A model generated the notes under the pieces. That model worked only from the letters and a program-made list of their open reading frames with translations. It was not told the DNA's origin and did no database searches. Made by a program: the position numbers and the translations under genes. DNA of 64,000 bases, from contig NC_067202.1 in the NCBI RefSeq assembly GCF_000699445.3, positions 10,535,458 to 10,599,457 on the forward strand. The letters run 5' to 3'. Positions 48,483-58,930 of this stretch are shown here, in pieces; position 1 is the first letter of the stretch; every line of letters starts with the position of its first letter. The DNA is from Schistosoma haematobium (Eukaryota > Platyhelminthes > Trematoda > Strigeidida > Schistosomatidae).

Positions 48483-49419
48483 GTCAGTAGTCTACTAATA
48501 ATTTAAGAGGACGATAACAGTATAAAGTTAATCGATTGGTGTCAAAAATGAGAATCAGTGAATTTTCAACTAACCAACAAACTCTATTATGCTCACATAT
48601 GATTGAAGTGAGTTGAACTAGAAATAAACATTTCAGGTCATCAATTACATGGGTAGAAAACTTTCTACTACAGATTTTAATTCATGCTGTGAAAAATAGA
48701 ATAAATAATTTTCTTTATTCTTGAATTGTGGTAAAATCATTTTATTAGTATTTTTCTGAGATTTCAGTTGTTTAGATCTATATTTCAGATAAATAACAGT
48801 TCCTGATAATTAAAATCTAATGGCTTGTCAAATATAAGGTGTTGTGAGTAGACATTAGACGAAGTCTCTATTATCGATAGAATGATCTCCTATAGTTGTG
48901 TCAGTTTGCCCAGTATTTCAACATTATGAGATACTGTGAAATACTCGTCTATGTTACACTAGTATTAACTAAATATGTTGTATACCTATTTATGTTTCAT
49001 ACTGTTTTAAGAATATACATATATACATACTAACTGTATTGTTTATGATGTACATTAGTTATGAACTGATGCCACTTTGTGAATCGTAGCAAATCGTCAG
49101 AAAACACTGGATAATTGTTTTATCCAAAATAATAAATAACAGTTGTATATTCTCTAGTGACTGGTATGAAGATAAATTTATAAACTTTGAGAGTGAACAA
49201 CGGATACAATATTGATGATACTGGGTGAAGTCGTTGTACAATGTCGAAAAATGACAGGTTTAATAATTATATACCATACAATCATATATTAGTGGTCTGA
49301 ATGTAACATTTTTGCTACTGTGGGATTCTTTTAAAGATTATCGGTTAAATTCTCGTGGACAGTAACTGATATCCAGTGATAAAGAATAAGGAATTGAGGT
49401 AAATTAATATTATTGATAA
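48483..49419. other. AT-rich stretch, no gene seen
   Basis: No exon, repeat family or notable structure recognised. Confidence 0.45.
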
Positions 49420-49427
49420 AACAATCC

Positions 49428-49716
49428 GGCGAGACTATAACTTATCGATGAACCAATCACGTATAAGATAACAGGTCTCGGATTTTGGCGCGAAATTCAC
49501 TCATCGATTTGGCAAAATAGAGTTTTGGCATTATAACTAATGTCAGTTCGTGATGAAAACCTTAAATATAATTCTTAACCTTAATCGTCAACTGTAAATC
49601 ATAATTCGAATTCCTCACACTAATTTATAACCCTCATTTGGTCCTAGATATTAGGCGAACACTCTCAAGGTCATTCCAGCGTCGCTCACATGTCGTCCAT
49701 AAATTATAGTCTCCCC
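49428..49716. mobile_element. Merlin-like MITE, copy 1
   Basis: 289 bases with inverted ends: GGCGAGACTATAAC at the left and the inverse of GGGGAGACTATAAT at the right. Flanked by a perfect 8-bp duplication AACAATCC (49420-49427 and 49717-49724). Ends starting GG and an 8-bp target duplication fit the Merlin superfamily, which is known from schistosomes; hAT also makes 8-bp duplications but has different ends. No coding capacity. Confidence 0.75.
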
Positions 49717-49806
49717 AACAATCCTTGGTAAAACCGGTTTTATTATATATGTATATTTTATTCTAACATAGAAAGTCAGTCTACAGGAACTTGTATTGTT
49801 TAAATA

Positions 49807-49808
<2 letters not shown>

Positions 49809-49854
<46 letters not shown>
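49809..49854. repeat. (TA)n microsatellite
   Basis: About 23 TA units. Confidence 0.95.
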
Positions 49855-49857
<3 letters not shown>

Positions 49858-50286
49858 TTCCATTTGCTGTATTCTATGACCTGAAGTAATCTTTTCAAAC
49901 AAAAATAACTGATGAAACGATCCATGACGAAACTAATACATGTGACAGAAAAGGATAGAAAGAATATATAAATAAATGATAATTTCCTCCTGTTTTATCC
50001 TAATTTTTCTTAGATAATTATTGTGTTATAAACATATACATGTATATATCATAATACTGATTTGGAATTCATACAAACTAAAACTAATTTCCTTTCCAAA
50101 CTCAACTGTCCTTCTATAATTTTGTATTCAATGACCGATAGATCAGTCAACGTGTATGAAATGAATCAAAGTTGATGAAATCAAATTTTTGTTTTATTTG
50201 AAGAAGATAAGAAAATGAATTATGAAATTCTATTCAAAATTAATGAAATGTAGGATATGCCCCATTTTATCCAACGTCATACACTC

Positions 50287-50287
50287 T

Positions 50288-50375
<88 letters not shown>

Positions 50376-50377
50376 TA
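50287..50377. repeat. (CTA)n microsatellite
   Basis: About 30 CTA units with one interruption near 50347; the frames through it are artefacts. Confidence 0.95.
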
Positions 50378-50477
50378 TCAATAATAATAATAATGACAAT
50401 GATGCATAGAACGAATATTGGGACATGTGTCTCCAAGTTCATTAATGATAATAATTATCGTGTCATGATTATATTAT

Positions 50478-50479
<2 letters not shown>

Positions 50480-50533
<54 letters not shown>
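50480..50533. repeat. (TA)n microsatellite
   Basis: About 27 TA units, 100 bases after the CTA array. Confidence 0.95.
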
Positions 50534-50536
<3 letters not shown>

Positions 50537-50880
50537 CAGAGAAACTCAATCATCTCACCTTTTTCAACCTTTTCTTTTTATTTAATTATTTCACTTCATT
50601 TTATAGATGAACTAATTCTCTGTTAAGAGGTACAAACAATTCGTAGAATATTTTCTTCTTATTGAATATCAACTATTATAATCTTTATTAATTGAATAGT
50701 TATGGATAATAGTAAATATTCATAATACAGAAGAATGATTTAAAGTGATATTATAGTATTTAATGATGAAATTTAAAATTGTCACCCGTTGAATTGACTA
50801 TTCAAACAGATTATTAGCGTAAGACATGATTGACTAAATTATAATATATAATGCAATTTGAGATATCAGTATGGGGGTGT

Positions 50881-51089
50881 GGAGATTGATGTTAAACCAC
50901 CATGGAAAACCTAGAAGCACTGGATGGTCGTTTTGTCCTATTGTGGGACGCCTCAGCAGTGCGCATCCAGGACCCCACTCGCAGGATTCCAACACAGGGC
51001 CTTCAGTCTCGCCCGCGAACGCTTAACCTCTAGACCACTGAGCCAGCTGGCATCCAACGATGATAATGTCTAGCCTCAATCAATCCACA
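50881..51089 (-). mobile_element. Family A retroposon, left arm of composite
   Basis: Minus-strand copy with A and B boxes and a ribozyme whose core is CTGAGGC (A9 to C). It switches strand at CAATCCACAC, as at 27.88 kb. Confidence 0.85.
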
Positions 51090-51190
51090 CAATATGACGA
51101 AACACCCGTCCAGTGCCTCCAGGTTTTCACCGGTGGTCTCACATCAATCTGTTCATGATCTCAATCAAAAACTTAATAATCTCCACATCC
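51090..51190 (+). mobile_element. Family A 3' half, right arm of composite
   Basis: Begins in the ribozyme stem II loop (AATATGACGAAAC), continues through CCGTCCAGTGC to the element's 3' end at CATACTGAT. Confidence 0.8.
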
Positions 51191-51374
51191 GCATACTGAT
51201 ATCTCAAATTACATTATATATTATAATTTAGTCGGTCATGTCTTACGCTAATGATTTGTTTGAATAGTCAATTCAACGGGTGACAATTTTAAATTTCATC
51301 ATTAAAATATCCAACTTAAATACTATAATATCACTTTAAATCATTCTTCTGTATTATGAATTTTTACAATTATC

Positions 51375-52036
51375 CATCCACCGACAAAATCTTATCTGAT
51401 AGAGAAGCTGTGGAAGAGATGGACTCTTTCATGTACCTAAACAGCATAATTGGTGAATAAGGAGAATCTGACGCAGACGTAAGGATAAGGACTGGCAAAG
51501 CAAGGACAGCATTTCTACAATTAAGGAATATGAGGAACTTAAAACAACTGTCAACCAATATCAAAGTCACACTCATCAATACGAACGTCAAGACAGTTGG
51601 TTTTATTGTACGGAGCTGAAAATTGGAGAACAACCATAACCATCATAAAAAAATAACGGGTATTCATAAACAATTGTTTACACAAGATACTCAATGTCTG
51701 TTGACCGGATACCATCAGCAACAGCCCACTATGGGAAAGAATAAACCAGCTTTCAGCTGGAGAGGAAATTATGAAGAGAAGATGGAGGCGGATAAGACAT
51801 ACATTACGGAAATCCTCGGACTGCATCACAAAGCAAGTGTCAACTTGGAATCCTGAAGGGAAACGAAAAAGAGGAAGGCCAAATAACACACTATGTTGGG
51901 AATTGGAAGTAGACATGAAAAGGATGAGTAGCAGCCGGAAACGACTGAAAAGAATTTCTTAGTACAGAGTAGAATGGGAGACACTAGTGAGAGGCCTATG
52001 CTTCTTCTAGAGGGGTAAATAACATGAGTAAGTTGT
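51375..52036 (+). pseudogene. RTE-type retrotransposon, C-terminal RT fragment
   Basis: Begins at a segment matching DGEALEEVESFTYL (here DREAVEEMDSFMYL) and reaches the C-terminal [18 protein letters not shown] region and the AACATGAGTAAG end. Several frameshifts (for example near 51600) and stops. More diverged than the copy at 45.7 kb. It abuts the right arm of the palindrome. Confidence 0.8.
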
Positions 52037-52174
52037 GTCAAAATGGTTATATCAATGGTATCGACACAGGTTGCCCTTATGACAACCAAGAATGATCGAA
52101 TTTCCGTTAAAAATATCAATATAGAAATAATCCAAACCATTTCAAATTAAATTAAGTTTGATGCCCATTGCACA

Positions 52175-52345
52175 AGTGAGCCGCTATCTGGACACAGTAA
52201 CTAAATGGATAACTTGATGGCCTTTAAAGTAAATGGCCTTAGAGTGAACATCAACTCTGGTATGTAGGCAAATACAGATGATGTGTCCCGAATTGGATGA
52301 TAAGCTCTTCCTGAATTCCACTACTAGTCACATTCAATCTTTTAT
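52175..52345 (+). mobile_element. Diverged Smα copy
   Basis: CAGTAACTAAATGGATAACTTG matches the Smα A-box region; AGAGTGAACATCAACTCTGG and TTCCACTACTAGTCAC match further along. The ribozyme core is destroyed. Confidence 0.75.
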
Positions 52346-53487
52346 ATATCAAATTGAAGTGTATATATTCAGCATTAAGTTTATGGTGGTTTTTATTGTA
52401 TTCTAATTGTAAGCCCTTCTCATTTGATCCGATGATTACCATTAATGAAACATAAATGTATTACTCAGTATTTTCGTACCACAAATATCTTAGTTGTGAA
52501 TACAGTGAAAGTATTTATGTTTTTATCACAGGTTGTGGTCTGATATCTGATGTCTTCAATAAAATGATCTTCTAGGTCTAACATAATATAAATGATAAAA
52601 GAATATGATGTATTTGGCTGTTTTTTTCTAGTGTTCTGTTTCATGTTTTTTAGACTGGATTGGATTTACGCAGAATATCAATCGGTGGAGTATAAAGTAA
52701 CGGTGTTAATGAACTCATTATCAATTTGTTTTAGTTCAAATCACAACAAAGAGCTATGGGACTTTGTATGTAGGCGTCTAATAGCTTATTTATTCGACAA
52801 AAATTCTATTAATTATTATCATTATATACATATTTACTTTGACTACCTATGTGTTTCTGATAATATTGTTATTGTTTAGAAAGACAATGATAGTTTTACA
52901 ATTGAACTACCTATTCGGCTACGAAATATTAACTCTATCAAAATCACATTTAATACAAAGCTATGATGTGAATAATTTCTTTGAACTATGTAATTTATGA
53001 TTAAGTTACATAAAAGGGAAATAAGAGATTTATTCGACAGTGATCACAAAATTGATCCATGTGCAATTCATTTAAAGTTATCTATTGAATTCCATCTAGC
53101 CTAACTTCTGCTTCCAAATTTCTTATTTTTACATATAACGTAAGTTCTAGGAATTCACAAACAAAAATTTCCAACCTTGATATCCAAAAATGTTCATACG
53201 ACCAATTTTTTGTCTATACTGACCGTATGCTTAATTTTAAGCTTGATTTATACTTAGTGGTTGTTATCTATGTCTGTCATTTTTGCTAGATAGAATAGAT
53301 CTATCGAAGTTTTTATATGTAAATTGAGGTATTTAAGAAGTGGAACACAAGTAGTTTTTGGTAAGCATTATTTCAAGAATTCCATGTTAACATAGTTGGT
53401 ATAGTCAGCAAGATGTCCTTTCAATCATGATCACCCGGTATCATGGTCAGTCACGATTCTAATACCTCAGTGACAACACCTCAGTTT
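52346..53487. other. AT-rich stretch, no gene seen
   Basis: A 95-codon plus frame (52592-52879) is Phe/Tyr/Ile-rich and looks like chance translation of AT-rich DNA. Confidence 0.4.
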
Positions 53488-53967
53488 GTTTATTTTATTT
53501 AAACACATAAATATTAGTACGAAGGGACACCGAATACATATGCACCATACAAGTCACTTCATTTGTGTGTGAACTGTGATACTATCTGGGTGCCCAGACC
53601 AAAGCACGTGGTTTTCTTAGGGGCCACAACCGTAACCATCAACCTAAAAATCTGATCTACAAGGCAGTGCAGCAACGTAAGGAGATGCAGTCACATGATA
53701 GCCAGTGACCAACGGTTGGTTCATATACCATTTGTTCCTTCAGGATACTGGAGGCCATATTCACCATTGGTTTGAAATGAGGGTTTTCCAACTCCCCTAG
53801 GTTGACATTCATGTCCACCAACCCTGTCAAAGCGCTGGACATTCGCTTTTCATCCTCTGAATTTCGTAAAGAACATTAATGCCACGAGAAGGCAGTGAGT
53901 AGTACTTCCCTGTCAGTGGCTGTATACGCGTGACCATCTGAGAGCATTTCGAGAGGGAGAGTGAACT
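53488..53967 (-). mobile_element. 0.5-kb AAAT-tailed repeat, copy 3
   Basis: Minus-strand copy. The same frame starts at 53842 (MSSALTGLVDMNVNL); its stop codon is lost and it runs ten codons further to 53657. Confidence 0.8.
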
Positions 53968-55004
53968 TTAATACCTTAGTGATAACACCTCAGTTCATTC
54001 AAGTCGTTATATATGACTTGCTGTTAAGCATCAGCTAGAACAGAATCTAAAGTAACGGCCTCTTGGAGATTTCCTCCAACAATCCAACATAAAAATAGAG
54101 ACTTCACATATTTTAAAATCATTTTCATAGATAGAGTTCGACGGAAAAAATATATATACCGAAGATGTTGAAATTGTTTTTCTTCATATGTGATATAACC
54201 ATTTAATAAAGCATAAGTAAATAGTTTATATCACGCGAATTGATCCGCTTGATTGAATAAGTATATTTCTAAATGCAATCAACGATTGTTTATTAGGAAC
54301 GATGAGAATATTTTTGGTTTCTGTTATTGTTGTTTTTGAATGAAATTTATTTCATTCTTAATCAATGCAACATTTAAATACGTGGTTTAAAATAGAATAC
54401 TGTACATAGATACACACTTGGTTAACTTAATGTTCGTGCTTGTTGATGCTCAAAAGTAGAATATATAAATAAGTTACCTATGAAGCAGAGTATCTAAAAT
54501 CCTCTGCTCAATACCACAGTTAAAGGTATTACTAGTTAGTTGTACTTTGTGAAAAACCGAATTCCGATTGTGAAAAGTCATCACTAGATCAGTAGTTTAA
54601 AAGTTAAATGATTGTTGCGAGGTCTCTTACAAAGATAAAACGGATGCCCAATGGTCCCATGGGTCTCAACAATTCTTAGAACCATTTTTTAAAGTTCTTT
54701 AAGACTACCACTTACACAAATTTAAACTAAATATTTACAATACATACATGACAGTAAGTCGTATATTTTAGTCGATCTGAATGACTAATATGAATCGTCA
54801 TGACTCATTCCTTCATTCATTGTGATATATATAACTTATCAGTTAATAATTAGGCATTTTAACTACGGTCTTCCGGTTATTTTACTCAATCATTAAACAG
54901 ACTACAATCAGTAAACATTGTGTTGAAATTGACCGGTTACATGGTCTAAAAGGTGGTTATTTTCTAAAAGGAAATTCAGAAATATTATGATATGAAAGTT
55001 ATCT
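53968..55004. other. AT-rich; decayed SINE trace 54580-54680
   Basis: The trace has AGATCAGTAGTTTAAAAGTTAA and AAACGGATGCCCAATGGTCCC in family A order. Otherwise nothing. Confidence 0.35.
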
Positions 55005-55066
55005 ACGGCCTATGATCTATTGGGAATAACAGGCGTAAGGAAGTAAGTAAGTAAGGAAGTTATCTA
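55005..55066 (+). mobile_element. Extreme 3' end of an RTE element
   Basis: CGGCCTATGATCTATTGGG, AATAACAGGCG and (TAAG)n-like tail match the last 60 bases of the RTE copy at 47.1 kb. A severely 5'-truncated insertion. Confidence 0.75.
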
Positions 55067-55450
55067 GCATAAACCTACCATTTACCGGCAGTTTTCGTCA
55101 TGAACCTACATAGATTGAGGAACCATTAATTGTAAGACTGTATTAATCAGTGTAATGAAAATGTCATGGTCATTGCAAGATTTAAAGATCTTTGGTTTCG
55201 ATTCTTTGTAGACTCATAAATTTTCAGTAATGAAGAATCTTAAACTCGACAAAATGTTTTTGCAGATATATTATGGATCTCAGAGACTTTTCAACTTATG
55301 TCATTCTTCAGTAGATGACTTTTAATCCCTAAGATTTGAACAGCCAAGCATTGTCTAGTTATACATATTTCATGTATTTTATTTTTAAACAAGAAACTCT
55401 AATTATGATTGACAATAATAATGATATGATTTATATTGTTAACAACTGCT
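55067..55450. other. AT-rich stretch, no gene seen
   Basis: Nothing recognised. Confidence 0.4.
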
Positions 55451-55739
55451 GGCGAGACTATAATTTATGGACGAACTAATCAAATTTACGATAACATGTC
55501 TTAGACTTTGGCACAAAATGCATTCACTCATTTGGTTAAATAGAGTCTTGGCATCATATCTGATATCAGTTCGTGATGAAAACCTTAAATCTAACTCCTA
55601 ACCCTAACCATCAACTGTAAATCATAATCCTTATTCTTTAAACTGCTTTATAACCCTCATTTAGCCCTAGTAAGTAGGTAGACACTCTCAATGTCACTTT
55701 AGTGTCACTCAAAGGTCGTCTATAAACTATAATCTCACC
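55451..55739. mobile_element. Merlin-like MITE, copy 2
   Basis: 289 bases, exactly the length of copy 1 and colinear with it. Ends GGCGAGACTATAATTTATGG and the inverse of GGTGAGATTATAGTTTATAG. No target duplication is visible, suggesting an older insertion. Both copies share an internal block TCAGTTCGTGATGAAAACCT. Confidence 0.75.
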
Positions 55740-55900
55740 AAAAATTATTATTAAGTAAAATATACAGCTATTAGTCAGATGATTTGTTATTCATAAACTG
55801 TGGTATAACATAAATGATTAGTACACAAGACATCACTGAGATCAACGGATTAAGTTAACAATTAAGTGGGAGTAAAATCTTAGAACAGTATCTTAATAGA

Positions 55901-55983
55901 CTGAAGTTTGTGCTGATGATGTCGTTCAGAAGAACAATGGAAGCTCCACGATGAAACTATCCAGTTCAGAGAACAAAACTTCA
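55901..55983 (+). repeat. Short dispersed repeat with hammerhead-like layout, copy 2
   Basis: CTGATGATG, then GTTC-AGAA-GAAC hairpin, then TGGAAGCTCC, and outer pairing of GAAGTTTGT with ACAAAACTTC enclosing the whole segment. Opposite strand to the copy at 23.07 kb. Confidence 0.6.
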
Positions 55984-57307
55984 AAATAACTATCCATCTA
56001 TCTATCTATCTAATCAAATAAGTGACTTCAAACAATAAGCTAACGTACACTTGATCAGCGCTTCAAATCAATTACAAAAAATTAATACTCAAACCATGTT
56101 TATTCTTATGACCCCGTATTAATTTTCAATCGAGAATAGTTTGGAAAATAAGTTAATAAAATAAATTAATCTTTTGTGCATAGATTTTGTTAGGAATACC
56201 AAGCGCTATTTGAGTACAGTACTACGACAAGGTTGAAGTTGGGAAACTTTTACCTTAATAGTTTCATACATTTGTTTATAAGCTACCTTCCATTGTGTGT
56301 TGAGAATTCATCATATTATTTCTAATTTAGACTTACTACTGTAACTCCGAATATGGATAGGCGTTCATACTACTTATTTAACTTTTCAGTAACACGAATA
56401 TACAAATTATTAACTTGTAATTAACTGATGAAAGCAATTCTGATAACGAGTAACATAAGTTTCGTTTGATAAACAATAACATTGGATAATTTGTCATCAC
56501 ATTCCATACACATTACTGCTATTACATAATATTCCGTTTACCTTAAATTCCAGTTCAATAAACATTAGATTGTCACTTAAACGACTAACAGTCATATGTC
56601 ACATAGATTTTCTTCTATCCACAAATTTCACTATCAATCTAGTTAAGCCAAAGAGATTCTACCTTTCAAGTAGATGAAGTGAGGCATTTTCATGGATACT
56701 CAATTAAATTTCATCAAATATCTGGCATTAAAAGTGAATAGTCCTTTGTTAATTCTTATTTATGGTATAAACATTTAAAAGACAAAATTCGGAAATAAGC
56801 CTAATCAACTACACTCATTCTACTTAACCCATTCTGGTTTATTATGATTATTTTTCTCTTTTCAATATTTTAGTATATCCATATCTAAGGTCAACAAACA
56901 AACACATAGTTGACGTGACTTATTTAATAATTAAATGAAATAGACCAAATGTTGTTTATATTATCATTTCATTTCACAGACATCATATTTGACCTAACTA
57001 ACAAAATATCTAATTACAATGTTATGTTCCATTTAACGACAGTAATACAATAAAAGATAACTATTCACATCTAATGTTGAATAATGAAATGAAAACTAAA
57101 ACAATTATCTAATGAGTGTATTCAAAATACGTCTTATGCTTCCAAAATGACAATTATTATTAATATAAGAATGATGAATGAAGGAAACAGGTAAAAGTTG
57201 AAGTAGTGAATGACTGATCTAGGACGTTGTAAACATTAAATATTTTTGACAACTGAACTTATCCAAAGAAAAAATTTTTTAATTTTTCATAACGAAATGA
57301 ATGAAAT
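55984..57307. other. AT-rich stretch, no gene seen
   Basis: (CTAT)n at 55993-56011; no exon or repeat family recognised. Confidence 0.45.
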
Positions 57308-57663
57308 ATTCACTTGGTGTTGTTTTACTTGTATCTTCCCATTGTTGTTTAGGACTGCAATTGATCAGTCTCTTGTTGGCACATTTGCATCCTGTACGGA
57401 CTGCCTCGATATTACCTGAAGTCACAAGCTTTATAAGCAAAGATCAATAGTGGCTAACAGTGGGATGCAGGACGCGTGTTTCTTGTTATTTGGGACTCGT
57501 CAGCTAGACGTACCTCCATCTGAGTTGATGTTCCCTCCGGAACTCGAACCCATCAACATTAGCTTCAAACGCCATTGCGTTATCCATTTAGCTACTGGGT
57601 CCTGATAGCCGCCTGCTGGTGCGATGGGGCGAATTTTAATTCACTTGGTGTTGTTTACTTGTT
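57308..57663 (-). mobile_element. Full Smα retroposon, one 331-bp monomer plus re-entry
   Basis: Minus-strand copy with A box (inverted GTAGCTAAATGGATAACGC), B box (inverted GGGTTCGAGTTCC), ribozyme (57463-57510) and tail. The stretch TTCACTTGGTGTTGTTT occurs at 57309 and again at 57640, 331 bases apart; it is part of the element, since other copies have it internally. The copy is therefore one monomer that re-enters its own start. In the ribozyme the core CTGACGA is kept, but stem II's second strand reads CAA and no longer pairs. Confidence 0.88.
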
Positions 57664-58594
57664 TACTGAATGAAACTCCAGAATTCGTTGAAAAGCAAGA
57701 CTAATTCTATAGATAGATAGATAAGTAAATGGACAGATATTTCAATTCATTTTTAAGATTACCTAACATAAGTATTTCACAATGAATTTAAAGTTTTATG
57801 GCAACAACTAAGCGCTTGGCCTACTGATTGTGTATCTAAGAATTTATGCTCATTAATTGAGTCAACTATGGTCTGACGTGATGATCGTCCACTGTCATCG
57901 AATAATGACCAACTCATTCATGACAATTCATTAATTTAAAAAATCAACACAGCTCCTCAATAGTGTTTCGAGAACTTTATTTAAAACTTAGTCGCTTATA
58001 AAGATATCAAGAACTGGTGGGATCTAGTATTAAAGTTGATCTCACTGACCTTAAAGATATTTAGTAATTTCTCACTTGATCCTTGTTTGATATTGTTGAT
58101 GTATATTGTTGGTAAAAACAAACAACTATCCACAACTCACTGATTTTCAATAATTCTCTTCAATTCACAATGTAAATATCATCTGCCAATTGTGTACAAT
58201 ATTCACTTGATCCAATGAATGTATGTAACAATATTAAATGTTCATAATATGCTATGCCAATTTTTCTAATGTAAAATGAGAAATAATTGAAAACAATAAT
58301 CATTTTGTTAAGTAAGTAGAACTAAGATTTAAAATAATGATTACTAGATTCAATTAAATGGATTGTTTATACAATAATAATAAAGCAACTTATAAAAACA
58401 CGTTTAAACTAATGATATTTTCCCATGGAAATTATCTTCGAATATGTTATCTGATTGGATCAGGCAAACAACAACAAAAACAACAAAAAACAGTTAATGA
58501 ATTGTTTTTATTGAGGTGTAATGCTATGCTTTTTTTAAAAAAATTTCTTGTCACCATCATAAAATACTATTTTGTCAATTACCATATATACTAC
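57664..58594. other. AT-rich stretch, no gene seen
   Basis: (TAGA)n near 57711-57723; nothing else recognised. Confidence 0.4.
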
Positions 58595-58930
58595 TATGGT
58601 GTGAACTACTTATATCCACATAAGTAGTATATGACGATAGACAGGAATAGAATGGATTTCAGTAGAAGATTGAGAAGGAAAGAATGGGAACGGAAAGCAA
58701 TTGGTATGAAAATGCAGGAACAATGAAATTTGAGACGACGGATTGATATTTACAAGAGAAACGGTCAAGTTTGAGACAATGGATTGATATTTTGCAAATG
58801 TAGTATTTACTGTATGGTTCTCAAATTTTAGTGAGATATTTTGTAATTTCGTGTTCAAATGCATTCGATTGTCCCCAGTCGTGTTCTTGTTCACTACGCT
58901 ACTACTACTATTATTGTTTAAAGTGAACAA
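58595..58930 (+). mobile_element. Hairpin-headed repeat, copy 4
   Basis: Plus-strand, apparently full length. Hairpin ACTACTTAT (58604-58612), loop ATCCAC, ATAAGTAGT (58619-58627). Contains an internal near-duplication of GACGGATTGATATTT (about 58736 and 58780) and ends in CTA/ATT trinucleotides at 58898-58917. Confidence 0.75.

Larger units (their letters stand above)
50702..51377. repeat. 676-bp palindrome with retroposon centre
   Basis: Outer arms 50702-50880 and 51190-51377 are inverted copies of each other, nearly identical by eye (shared runs CATAATACAGAAGAATGATT and GTCACCCGTTGAATTGACTA). The right arm has a small extra block of about 13 bases. The inner part is an inverted family A composite, so the pairing continues inward. 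Confidence 0.85.

Noticed and set aside
49809..50533. Regular repeats considered as a CRISPR-like array
   Set aside because: They are plain di- and trinucleotide microsatellites without spacers, in a eukaryotic genome.
50222..50626. 134-codon frame of poly-Leu and Ile-Tyr repeats
   Set aside because: Translation of the CTA and TA microsatellites.
52592..52879. 95-codon plus-strand frame
   Set aside because: Phe/Tyr/Ile-rich composition typical of chance frames in AT-rich DNA; no domain or splice context.
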